Positions 9,629 to 17,880 of a DNA stretch of 26,532 nt are shown here, one piece after another. The notes below the pieces were generated by a model. The model worked only from the letters and a program-made list of their open reading frames with translations, was not told where the DNA came from and ran no database searches. Origin of the DNA: JAXDBV01 sp034678415 (GTDB lineage Bacteria; Bacteroidota; Bacteroidia; Bacteroidales; VadinHA17). The position numbers and the translations under genes are program-made. The stretch is from positions 1-26,532 of the forward strand of contig JAXDBV010000185.1 in NCBI GenBank assembly GCA_034678415.1, in the 5' to 3' direction. Every line of letters starts with the position of its first letter. Position 1 is the stretch's first letter.

Positions 9629-9636
9629 TATATTTG
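9629..9636 (+). promoter_or_regulatory. Candidate Bacteroidota -7 promoter box
   Basis: TATATTTG is an exact match to the Bacteroidota -7 consensus TAnnTTTG and ends 16 bases before the ATG at 9653. I see no clear TTG at the -33 distance. If used, it would give a leader of only about ten bases and allow the phosphatase gene to be transcribed independently of the upstream WD40-caspase gene. Motif and position are seen; activity is inferred. Confidence 0.42.
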
Positions 9637-9652
9637 AGCCAACGAGAGATTC

Positions 9653-12600
9653 ATGCGAAAAGCCATTTATATCGCCGTAGCATTCACCTCAGCTGGTTTA
9701 CTACTGAATGCCCAGGTCAGCCGCAAGGGTGCTCCTCTTATCCAGAATTATACCACAGAACAATTCCCCGGATCGGAACAGAACTGGGCGGTGGTACAGG
9801 ATGACCGGGGAGTGATGTACTTCGGTAACAACGATCGCGGCGTGCTGGAGTATGATGGCGAGAGCTGGAGAAGAATCCCCGTTCCCAATAATTCCATCGT
9901 CCGCTCGCTGGCCTACCACAACGGCCTGATCTATGTGGGCACCGTGGATGAATTCGGATACCTGGCTCCCGATAAGATCGGACAACTGACCTATCGCTCC
10001 CTCTCCTGCCAGCTCGACTCATCGGTCAGCAAGTTCGGCGATGTTTGGAACACCTATGCCTGTGATAACCAGGTATTCTTCTCCACCGATCTTGACAGGT
10101 TGTTCATTTATGAAAACCTGACCTTCCGGAAATCGATATTCATCCCGTACAGGCTCCTCTTCACGTTCAGTGTGAACGAGCGTGTTTACGCCGGGACGTT
10201 TGTCCGTGGCCTCATGGAGCTGAAGGGCGATTCCTTTGTCACAGTGAAGAACGGGGAGTTCTTTGCCGGAAAAAATATCCTTTCCATCCTTCCCCACCGT
10301 CAGGATGAGCTTCAGCTGGGAATTACCCCGGGAGGAGTATTCATTTACAACACGGTCACCGGCGAGGTGAGTACCGGTTATCCTTCGGCAACAGCCAACG
10401 CCTTTCTGGACGAAAACCTTATCTATGACGCTATATCATTGCCCGACGGACAGGCAGCCTATGCTACACTCAACAGGGGAGCCCTGATCATTGACCGGCA
10501 GGGTAACATCAGGCACATCCTCGACAAGCAGGCGGGGCTGCAGAATGAAATCGTCTCCTCCCTCTTCTTCAATATGGATGGAACGCACCGGGGACCTCTG
10601 TGGCTAACACTAAGTTCAGGTATTTCCAAGGCGGAAATCAATTCGCCCGTGGCCATGTACGGGGAAAACTTCGGCATTAAGGGTTCCATTCTTGATATCA
10701 ATATTTTTAAGGACATTATGTATATAGCCACCCTGTCAGGACTCTATTACATGGTATTTGACAGGAACAATGTCCCCACTTTTCATCCGGTGACGAACGT
10801 TGAGAACAGCTGCTGGTCATTATTGAGATTCATGAAGCCCGGTGGTGAAGAAGTGCTGCTGGCCGCTACCAGCCCTGGAATTTACGAGATCAGCGACACC
10901 AACAGGGTAACTTCCATAGAAGATATGATCTTTACCGGAAGGCACATGTACTACAATGCTTTTAAGCTGCAGCCATCGATTCTCCACCCCAACCGCATAT
11001 ACGTTGGAATAAAAACCGGTCTCGTTTCGCTGGCCTTTGCACAAGGCCATTGGAGAATCGATCAACGGTTCAGACAGGTACCAAAATACGAGGTACGAAG
11101 TATCGCTGAAGATACCGATGGAACCATCTGGCTGGGCACGCTGGTCGATGGCCTGGTCAGGATCACACCATCAGGTACTGATACGGTGGTCAGGGTTTAC
11201 AACCAGAAAGACCATCTCCCCTCCGTAAAAGACAACTTCGTTTTCAGATACCGGAATGATCTGATCTTCGGTACACAGGGAGGAATACTACGATACGACA
11301 GATACGGGGATTTCTTTTACAGGGATACCATCTTCCCTTCCTCTTACTCCAACGGGTCAAAAGGATTATTCCGTTTTGTCGAGGCACGGGATAACCGGAT
11401 ATGGACCGTTGTGCTGACGGAGGAGAAGAAATGGATTGAACGGCTGGAACAAACCGCTGACGGTGAATTCAAGGTCGACAGCATATCACTCAAGCGCCTC
11501 TCTTCCAGGGATATAGATGCTGTGTTCCCTGATGCCGGCGGTACCACCTGGTTCGGCATTTCAAACCGGTTGTTCAGCTTCACCGATCAACTTCCGGGAC
11601 AACAGGAAGATGACTTGCGCGTGCTCATACGGAAGGTAGTGCTGAACGATGAGAGAACCGTCAATGCCAGGTTTGTCCCTGAAAAATTCTGGAATGCCGG
11701 TGCCGGGGCGGCCCCGGAATATGAAGCATCGGTTCCCGAGTTCAGCTACAGGTTTAACAATATCTCTTTTGAATACGCTGCCCCATTCTTCATCGAGGAA
11801 GGAGCCACCACTTACAGTCATTACCTTGAGGGGCTGCATAAAAGCTGGTCGCGGTGGTCGGGTGAGTCAAAAGTGCCATTCAACAACCTGAGGGAGGGAA
11901 GGTACCACTTTCATGTAAAGGCAAAGAATATTTACGGGCAGGAATCGGCCATCGCCACCTACTCCTTTGTAATTAATCCACCATGGTTTCGTACCAGGCT
12001 GGCGTACCTGCTCTACATCGCCGCGCTGGTAGGACTGATCTACCTGATCGTGAAATTCTATTCCCGGCGCCTGATCCTTGAAAAACAGCGACTGGAAAGG
12101 ATCGTGAGTGAACGTACCCGTGAGGTGGTCGAACAGAAAAAAGAAATCGAAAAACAGAGAGACGTTGCCAACCGGCAGAAAGAGAAGATAGAAATACAGA
12201 ACGTTGAAATCAAGGACTCGATCAAGTATGCGAGCCGTATACAGAAAGCCATCCTCCCCCCCGGCGATTACCTTTCCGATCTTATCCCTGAATCCTTCAT
12301 TCTCAACCTGCCGAAGGATATTGTAAGCGGTGATTTCTACTGGTTCTCGGAAAAGGAATACAAAATCATTATTGCCCTGGCCGACTGTACCGGTCACGGT
12401 GTTCCCGGCGCATTCATGAGTATGCTCGGCATGGCCTTCCTGAATGAAATAGTAAACCAGAACAATATTGTTCAGCCCGGGGAAATACTGAACCACCTGC
12501 GCATCCATGTGATCAATGCCCTACATCAGACAGGCGGAGCCGGGGAAACACGCGACGGTATGGACATCTCCCTCTTCAGCCTCGACCTGAAGAATCATGT

Positions 12601-12958
12601 CCTGGAATTTGCCGGGGCATATAACCCGCTGGTCATTATCGACAACCACAGGCTCACCAGCATTAAAGGTGACTTCATGCCCATCGGCATCAGCGACCGT
12701 ATGGGACAACCATTCACCAACCATGTGGTCAACATCAGTAAAGGAACAGCCGTTTATGCCTATTCCGACGGTTATGCCGACCAGTTCGGAGGCCCCGCCA
12801 ATAAAAAGTTCAACTCAAAAAACCTGAAGAACCTGTTACTCGAGATCAGCTCACAACCTTTGGCCAACCAGAAAGTCATAATGGAACAACGGTTTAACCA
12901 GTGGAAAGGAGCTCACGAACAGGTGGATGACATCCTTGTCCTGGGCATAAGGATATAA
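9653..12958 (+). CDS. Two-component-propeller / Y_Y_Y / SpoIIE phosphatase membrane protein
   Basis: A 1101-residue protein. A signal peptide (residues 1-20, ending near LLNAQ) leads into a periplasmic sensor region of Reg_prop-type repeats (for example DTDGTIWLGTLVDGLVRI and AGGTTWFGISNRLFSF) and a Y_Y_Y domain (about 725-776, YLEGLHKSWSRWS). A membrane helix follows (about 783-804), then a charged coiled coil (806-860), then a cytoplasmic SpoIIE/PP2C-type phosphatase (about 885-1101). The expected metal-binding aspartates are present: D894 (GDFYW), D911 (ADCTGHG), D971 (DGMDISL), D1039 (YSDGY) and D1092-D1093 (VDDILVLG). It should sense an extracytoplasmic signal and dephosphorylate a cytoplasmic Ser/Thr phosphoprotein, classically a STAS-domain anti-anti-sigma factor; no such partner is encoded in this window. 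Confidence 0.9.
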   Translation: MRKAIYIAVAFTSAGLLLNAQVSRKGAPLIQNYTTEQFPGSEQNWAVVQDDRGVMYFGNNDRGVLEYDGESWRRIPVPNNSIVRSLAYHNGLIYVGTVDEFGYLAPDKIGQLTYRSLSCQLDSSVSKFGDVWNTYACDNQVFFSTDLDRLFIYENLTFRKSIFIPYRLLFTFSVNERVYAGTFVRGLMELKGDSFVTVKNGEFFAGKNILSILPHRQDELQLGITPGGVFIYNTVTGEVSTGYPSATANAFLDENLIYDAISLPDGQAAYATLNRGALIIDRQGNIRHILDKQAGLQNEIVSSLFFNMDGTHRGPLWLTLSSGISKAEINSPVAMYGENFGIKGSILDINIFKDIMYIATLSGLYYMVFDRNNVPTFHPVTNVENSCWSLLRFMKPGGEEVLLAATSPGIYEISDTNRVTSIEDMIFTGRHMYYNAFKLQPSILHPNRIYVGIKTGLVSLAFAQGHWRIDQRFRQVPKYEVRSIAEDTDGTIWLGTLVDGLVRITPSGTDTVVRVYNQKDHLPSVKDNFVFRYRNDLIFGTQGGILRYDRYGDFFYRDTIFPSSYSNGSKGLFRFVEARDNRIWTVVLTEEKKWIERLEQTADGEFKVDSISLKRLSSRDIDAVFPDAGGTTWFGISNRLFSFTDQLPGQQEDDLRVLIRKVVLNDERTVNARFVPEKFWNAGAGAAPEYEASVPEFSYRFNNISFEYAAPFFIEEGATTYSHYLEGLHKSWSRWSGESKVPFNNLREGRYHFHVKAKNIYGQESAIATYSFVINPPWFRTRLAYLLYIAALVGLIYLIVKFYSRRLILEKQRLERIVSERTREVVEQKKEIEKQRDVANRQKEKIEIQNVEIKDSIKYASRIQKAILPPGDYLSDLIPESFILNLPKDIVSGDFYWFSEKEYKIIIALADCTGHGVPGAFMSMLGMAFLNEIVNQNNIVQPGEILNHLRIHVINALHQTGGAGETRDGMDISLFSLDLKNHVLEFAGAYNPLVIIDNHRLTSIKGDFMPIGISDRMGQPFTNHVVNISKGTAVYAYSDGYADQFGGPANKKFNSKNLKNLLLEISSQPLANQKVIMEQRFNQWKGAHEQVDDILVLGIRI

Positions 12959-13006
12959 CGTCCTCACAGGCTTTTTATTAATCATAGCTATATATCCTAA
13001 TTGGTA

Positions 13007-13021
13007 TATTATTTAATAATA
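13007..13021. repeat. A/T-only inverted repeat upstream of the amidohydrolase gene
   Basis: TATTATT and AATAATA flank a single T, giving a perfect 7-bp-arm inverted repeat that ends 5 bases before the ATG at 13027. It could be part of a promoter or leader, but A/T-rich sequence makes such repeats by chance. Confidence 0.3.
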
Positions 13022-13026
13022 ACATA

Positions 13027-14709
13027 ATGAAAGTCACGAAGATATTGCTTGTTTTTATGTATGTGACCGTCCTGTTGTGTTGTGACAGGCAGGAAAAATT
13101 TGATGTACTTATAAAAAACGGATTGATTGCAGATGGCTCAGGCAGTCCTTCTTACAAAGGGGATCTCGGTATAATTTCCGATACCATTGCAGCCATCGGC
13201 GATCTTGAAAATGCAACCGGCAGGCTGGTAATTGATGCTTCAGGCCTGGTAGTAGCTCCTGGATTTATCAACATGTTGAGCTGGGCGACAGAATCGCTGA
13301 TTGAAGACGGCCGGTCACTGAGCGATATCAAACAGGGTGTCACCCTCGAAGTTTTCGGGGAAGGCTCATCGATGGGACCACTGAATGAGAGGATGAAAAA
13401 GAAAAAACAGGAAGACCAGAAAGACGTAAAATATCCCGTTAAATGGACCACTCTTGGCGAATATCTTGAGTTCCTGGTAAAGAAAGGCATTACTCCCAAT
13501 GTGGCTTCTTTTGTCGGGGCAACAACCCTCAGAATACACCAGGTGGGATATGAAGACCGGCCCCCTGATGCTGAAGAGCTCGACTCCATGAAGATCCTGG
13601 TGCGACAAGTCATGGAAGAAGGTGCTATGGGATTAGGCTCATCCCTCATCTACGCCCCCGCCTTTTATTCAAGTACAGAAGAGCTGATAGAACTGTGTAA
13701 AGTAGTTGCTGAGTACGATGGCTTGTATATCAGTCACATGAGAAGTGAAGGAAACAGAATCATGGAAAGCCTGGACGAACTGATAAGAATTGCCCGTGAA
13801 TCGGGAATCAGGGCGGAGATCTATCATCTTAAACAGGCCGGCACGAACAACTGGAGTAAATTACAGGATGTGGTGGCAAAAATCGATTCTGCCAGGAGCA
13901 CAGGATTGACGATTACTGCCAATATGTATACATACATAGCCGCGGGAACGGGTTTAAATGCCTCAATGCCGCCATGGGTTCAGGAAGGAGGATATGATCA
14001 GTGGGTAGTGAGGCTGCAGGATCCTGAAATCCGCAAGAAAGTGATGAAGGATATGCTGGTTGCGGCGGATGACTGGGAAAATCTGATGCAGGCCGCATCT
14101 CCCGATAAAATGATACTGACGGAATTTAAAAACGACACGCTGAAATACCTTACGGGCATGACCCTGAGAGAAGTCGCTGACATGCGAAACCTGTCTCCGG
14201 AAGAAACGGCAATGGATCTTGTGGTGCAGGATGGCAGCAGGGTGGGAACCATCTATTTTTTAATGTCGGAAGATAATGTAAAAAAACAGGTTGCGCTGCC
14301 ATGGATGAGTTTCGGATCGGATGAAGGTTCATATGCAACAGTAGGATCTATTATGAAATACAAACCCCATCCCAGGGCTTATGGAAATTTCGCCCGTTTA
14401 TTAGGCAAATATGTCAGGGATGAAAAGGTGATCCCTTTGGAAGAGGCTGTTTATAAACTGACATCTCTTCCTGCAACGAATCTGAGGTTAAAAAAGAGAG
14501 GCGCCCTGAAAAAGGGCTATTACGCTGATATCGCCATATTTGATCCGGATGAAATACGGGATCATGCAACGTTTGAAGATCCGCATCAGTATTCAACAGG
14601 TATGGTACACGTATTCGTCAATGGTACACAGGTGCTTAACGATGGGGAACATACCGGCAAATTTCCGGGTCGTGTCGTTCGCGGTCCCGGATGGAATCAT
14701 GGTAAATGA
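13027..14709 (+). CDS. D-aminoacylase-family amidohydrolase without the HxH motif, probable lipoprotein
   Basis: A 560-residue protein. The N-terminus (VFMYVTVLLCCDRQ) looks like a lipoprotein signal with a non-standard lipobox, suggesting envelope attachment. The rest follows the N-acyl-D-amino-acid deacylase subgroup of amidohydrolases: LIKNGLIADGSGSP start, ISHMRSEGNR with His237, IYHLKQAG with His267, and GSDEGS with Asp432. These correspond to two metal-binding histidines and the catalytic Asp of D-aminoacylases. The usual GFIDxHxH at the first strand reads GFINMLSW (residues 79-86), with Leu84 and Trp86 in place of the two histidines, and the Cys-containing GNCG loop reads GEGS (111-114). 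It may bind a single metal, have altered chemistry, or be non-catalytic. Substrate unknown; N-acyl-D-amino acids or D-residue peptides are the family precedent. The flanking genes do not look related. Confidence 0.8.
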   Translation: MKVTKILLVFMYVTVLLCCDRQEKFDVLIKNGLIADGSGSPSYKGDLGIISDTIAAIGDLENATGRLVIDASGLVVAPGFINMLSWATESLIEDGRSLSDIKQGVTLEVFGEGSSMGPLNERMKKKKQEDQKDVKYPVKWTTLGEYLEFLVKKGITPNVASFVGATTLRIHQVGYEDRPPDAEELDSMKILVRQVMEEGAMGLGSSLIYAPAFYSSTEELIELCKVVAEYDGLYISHMRSEGNRIMESLDELIRIARESGIRAEIYHLKQAGTNNWSKLQDVVAKIDSARSTGLTITANMYTYIAAGTGLNASMPPWVQEGGYDQWVVRLQDPEIRKKVMKDMLVAADDWENLMQAASPDKMILTEFKNDTLKYLTGMTLREVADMRNLSPEETAMDLVVQDGSRVGTIYFLMSEDNVKKQVALPWMSFGSDEGSYATVGSIMKYKPHPRAYGNFARLLGKYVRDEKVIPLEEAVYKLTSLPATNLRLKKRGALKKGYYADIAIFDPDEIRDHATFEDPHQYSTGMVHVFVNGTQVLNDGEHTGKFPGRVVRGPGWNHGK

Positions 14710-14900
14710 AAAAGCTTGTATCTATAAAAAAAACCGATTGAAACAGGCGTTTAATTAACCCGTTTTATCGAAATAGATACGATAGATGTTTCCCGGGGTA
14801 ACGGTTTTATTGAATTTTTGCTATCTATCTCAATATCGACATTTAACCCCGTGAAGAACAAGCAGGTTTAATCGTAACCCTGCCGTTATGCATTTTCGTT

Positions 14901-14957
14901 CTTGTATTGTCCCCCCACATCCTTCAGGGATTCAATTACCGGGGGGCAGTTAACAAG
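14901..14957. repeat. Long imperfect inverted repeat (C6/G6 core)
   Basis: CCCCCC (14911-14916) can pair with GGGGGG (14941-14946). TG at 14908-14909 can pair with CA at 14947-14948 across a bulged T, and outer arms CTTGT (14901-14905) and ACAAG (14953-14957) are also complementary. No T-run follows on the plus strand, so this is not a simple terminator. Confidence 0.45.
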
Positions 14958-15046
14958 GAATTATCATTTGAAAGTTATCATTTCAGTTACTTTATTCAAA
15001 TGCCTCACATAATTCCAGTAGAGTGCCCCAAGACGGACGACCTATT

Positions 15047-15062
15047 GCCCTGGTAACAGGGC
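15047..15062. repeat. Perfect hairpin with GNRA-type loop
   Basis: GCCCTG (15047-15052) and CAGGGC (15057-15062) are perfectly complementary around GTAA, a GNRA-type tetraloop on the plus strand. There is no following T-run. It is compatible with a structured RNA on the plus strand. Confidence 0.45.
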
Positions 15063-15327
15063 CTTAAAGTCCTGGGAATGTAAACCTTGACTGCGGATCG
15101 AGGGTTAAGTCTTTTATTACCCTGCCAAATGGTTCCCGGTTACAACCAAATTGCCCCGTTAATCGTATAATATATGATGAAGTATTTTACCGCTGGAAAT
15201 TGAATTGAAATACGTAAATTTAACAGGTAAAACTTCAACGGAGGCCTTATACCACTAACACATGTTTTGGAACACTACCCGTTCCGGCCTATATTCATAG
15301 CACACAATAATACATAACCTTACTACC

Positions 15328-17802
15328 ATGAACACAAAACATTTCCTGCTGATGACCCTGGCTTTCAGCTTAACCGTTTCATCACTTTTCTCACAGACCC
15401 CCCAGGGATTTAACTACCAGGCTGTAGTGAGGGGAATAAACGGTAATCCCCTGCCGAACCAGAATACAGGCTTTAAATTCAGTATTTTGCAGGGCAGTGC
15501 CTCAGGCAGTTTGGTATATTCGGAAACATTTGACCTTAACACCAACGCACAGGGTGTTGTAAGTCTTGTGATCGGCACCGGAACGGTACAGGCCGGCAAT
15601 TTCAATGATATCAACTGGATGGATGGTCCTTACTTTCTGAAGGTAGAGACCGACCCCGCCGGTGGCACGGCATACAGCCTCGTGGAAACCAGGCAGATAC
15701 AGTCGGTACCCCTGGCTATGTATTCACAAAAGTCCACTGCCATCTCGGGCGGCAAGCTGATTATAAACGGGGATGAGACACAGGATCCGGAGCAGGCACT
15801 ATTCGAGGTGAAAAGGAACGACGGCCAGACCGTTTTTGCCGTTTATCCTGATGGCACGCGTGTTTACGTGGAAGACATTCCTGGCAAGGGTTCCAAGGGC
15901 GGCTTTGCCGTCGGCGGCTTCACCCCGGGCAAAGGCCTTACCAATGAATACATGCGCGTCACCCCCGACAGCGTGCGGGTATACATTGACGAGACCATCG
16001 CCAAGGGAAGCAAGGGCGGATTCGCCGTCGGCGGCTTCTCCCCCGGGAAAGCTGATCCCATTGACCTGCTGCACCTCACCAAGGAAAACTATTTTATCGG
16101 CCATGAGAGTGGTGCCAATATTACCAGGGGACGGTTCAATTCATTCTTCGGCTTTAATGCAGGGCGCAGCAACACCTCTGGAAACAATAACGTGTTCCTG
16201 GGTTACAAATCAGGCTTCTCCAACATGACCGCCGATAATAACGTGTTCCTCGGCAATGAAAGCGGCTACAACACTACCGACGGTTTCGGAAACGTTTACA
16301 TAGGTTATTTTGCCGGGCATGAGAACAAGGCCGGCAAAGGGAACTCATTCGTGGGTTACGAGGCAGGGTATAACAACAACGCCGATTACAATGCCTTTTA
16401 CGGATTCAACAGCGGCAAATACAACACCACCGGTTCCTATAACCTCTACATGGGTAATTATGCCGGACATGGCAACATCTCAGGAGGCACAGGGAGCTTT
16501 AACGTTTTCCTTGGGAACTATTGCGGGCAGGGTGTCTCTTCCGGGAGCTACAACTGCCTGATCGGCTTTCACAGCGGTCGTGCCTTCTCCACCGGTACCG
16601 GTAACGTGTTCCTGGGCTACAGAGCCGGTTACATGAACGATACCGCCAGCTATAACGTCTTCATCGGAAAAGAAAGCGGTTATTCCAACAAAGGGACGTT
16701 CAACACCTACCTCGGTTATAACTCCGGTAGAGCCAACGTTTCAGGCAACCGAAATGCCTTCATCGGGTATATGGCGGGCCTGGCAAACACCACAGGGTCG
16801 GACAACGTGTTCATCGGCAATGAGGCGGGCAAATCCAACAAGGACGGACTGTACAACACATTCGTCGGATACCAGTCGGGATACAGCAATACCGGCGGAA
16901 CATCATGGGAAGGAGACTATAATACCTTCATCGGCTTCCAGGCAGGGTATAACAACACTTCAGGCTACAGGAACATAGCAATCGGCTACAAGGCCGGTTT
17001 CGGGTACACCACAAACCGCTATAACATCTGCATCGGTGAAGAAACAGGATCGGCCCTGGCCGAAGGACAGGCCAATGTGATCATCGGTACATATGCGGGA
17101 GAAGCGCTTTCCAGCGGTGAAGGAAACGTGATACTGGGCCTCGACGCCGGGTGGATGACGACCACCGGTTCAGACAACGTAATGATAGGCCTGGGCGCCG
17201 GAAGAGCATCCAATGCCAACAGAGGCGTTTTCCTTGGAAGATATGCCGGATATTCAGAGGCGGGAAATGACAGACTTGTCATTGAGAATTCCTATACGGG
17301 AAGTGATAATGCTACAAACGCACTGATTTATGGCAACTTTAGTACAAACCAATTACGATTTAATGCTAACACCTCAATTAATGAGAATCCTAATCAATCT
17401 TGGGCATTAACCGTTGGATATGATGGAGATGATCAATATGGACTGGTGGTTTTTGGTCAGACCTGGTGCAGTTCAGGTGCCTGGGCAGGTTCTGATATCA
17501 GACTAAAAAAGAATATCGAACCTTTAATAAACGGACTTGGATCAGTTATGGCCTTACAACCTGTCAGCTTTTACTGGAACACAGAGGAGCATTCAGGCAT
17601 GGGATTTTCAAAAACAAAACAAATCGGTCTGGTAGCACAGGATGTTGAAAAGGTGTTGCCTGAACTGGTTACTGATGGGCCTGATGGATTCAAAGCAATA
17701 GACTATACCAAGATCACCCCGGTTTTGATCAAAGCCATTCAGGAGCAGCAGAAGATGATTGAGGAGCTGAAGGCAGAGATTGAAGCATTGAAGAATAAAT
17801 AA
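15328..17802 (+). CDS. Surface protein with YadA-head-like repeats and C-terminal S74 chaperone domain
   Basis: An 824-residue protein. Residues 1-22 form a signal peptide (FSLTVSSLFSQ). Residues about 25-140 are a beta domain common at the N-terminus of such Bacteroidota proteins (GFNYQAVVRG...). Residues about 170-250 carry a KGSKGGFAVGGFxPGK motif twice. Residues about 265-650 hold roughly twenty short repeats of the form NVFIGxxAGxxNxxG, spaced at about 16-24 residues, like the left-handed helical head repeats of YadA-type trimeric adhesins. Residues about 720-800 form a peptidase S74 (endosialidase-type intramolecular chaperone) domain beginning at GSDIRLKKNI, with candidate cleavage Ser722, and the end is a coiled coil (EEQQ/IEELKAEIEALKNK type). 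A trimeric, self-processing surface fibre is the likely form. Base composition drops sharply near 17330. Confidence 0.84.
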   Translation: MNTKHFLLMTLAFSLTVSSLFSQTPQGFNYQAVVRGINGNPLPNQNTGFKFSILQGSASGSLVYSETFDLNTNAQGVVSLVIGTGTVQAGNFNDINWMDGPYFLKVETDPAGGTAYSLVETRQIQSVPLAMYSQKSTAISGGKLIINGDETQDPEQALFEVKRNDGQTVFAVYPDGTRVYVEDIPGKGSKGGFAVGGFTPGKGLTNEYMRVTPDSVRVYIDETIAKGSKGGFAVGGFSPGKADPIDLLHLTKENYFIGHESGANITRGRFNSFFGFNAGRSNTSGNNNVFLGYKSGFSNMTADNNVFLGNESGYNTTDGFGNVYIGYFAGHENKAGKGNSFVGYEAGYNNNADYNAFYGFNSGKYNTTGSYNLYMGNYAGHGNISGGTGSFNVFLGNYCGQGVSSGSYNCLIGFHSGRAFSTGTGNVFLGYRAGYMNDTASYNVFIGKESGYSNKGTFNTYLGYNSGRANVSGNRNAFIGYMAGLANTTGSDNVFIGNEAGKSNKDGLYNTFVGYQSGYSNTGGTSWEGDYNTFIGFQAGYNNTSGYRNIAIGYKAGFGYTTNRYNICIGEETGSALAEGQANVIIGTYAGEALSSGEGNVILGLDAGWMTTTGSDNVMIGLGAGRASNANRGVFLGRYAGYSEAGNDRLVIENSYTGSDNATNALIYGNFSTNQLRFNANTSINENPNQSWALTVGYDGDDQYGLVVFGQTWCSSGAWAGSDIRLKKNIEPLINGLGSVMALQPVSFYWNTEEHSGMGFSKTKQIGLVAQDVEKVLPELVTDGPDGFKAIDYTKITPVLIKAIQEQQKMIEELKAEIEALKNK
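16135..17280 (+). repeat. Coding tandem repeats of the surface protein
   Basis: This segment encodes about twenty consecutive copies of a degenerate repeat whose core is [ND]-x-[FVY]-[IL]-G-x-x-[AS]-G. The DNA copies share pieces such as AACGTGTTCCTGGG and AACGTGTTCATCGG but are diverged, so expansion is old rather than recent. Unequal recombination between copies could change fibre length. Confidence 0.75.
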
Positions 17803-17880
17803 TTCATCCCGGCGGGGGCAGGGATGCGGCCGGTTGTCATTTCCCTCCCCCGGTTGAGAGGGCGGAAGGAGACAGCCTGT

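Larger units (their letters stand above)
14710..15327. other. Gene-free 618-base region with several inverted and direct repeats
   Basis: No credible coding frame is visible; the only start overlapping the upstream stop (ATG at 14706) ends after 11 codons. Structured elements seen include a C6/G6 stem with outer arms (14901-14957), a direct repeat of TTATCATTT (14961-14969 and 14975-14983, 14 bases apart), and a perfect six-pair hairpin with a GTAA loop (15047-15062). The last 100 bases before the ATG at 15328 are A/T-rich and probably contain the promoter and leader of the surface-protein gene, but I find no clean TTG/TAnnTTTG pair. A small RNA or long structured leader is possible and unproven. 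Confidence 0.5.

Noticed and set aside
11867..12508. Minus-strand open frame of 213 codons
   Set aside because: Antisense to the membrane helix, coiled coil and SpoIIE domain, which have unambiguous motifs.
14706..14741. Tiny ATG frame overlapping the amidohydrolase stop
   Set aside because: Ends after 11 codons and has no sign of being translated.
1132..15059. Shared 12-mer CCCTGGTAACAG at 1132-1143 and 15048-15059
   Set aside because: Two identical 12-mers are expected by chance many times in a window this size, and their contexts differ.
16135..17280. Repeats considered as a CRISPR array or non-coding satellite
   Set aside because: The repeats are diverged, in frame, of variable spacing, and encode a regular protein motif.
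17803..17880. Possible bidirectional terminator between the convergent genes
   Set aside because: Only a five-pair stem (CCCTC/GAGGG) with a ten-base loop and no T-run on either side.
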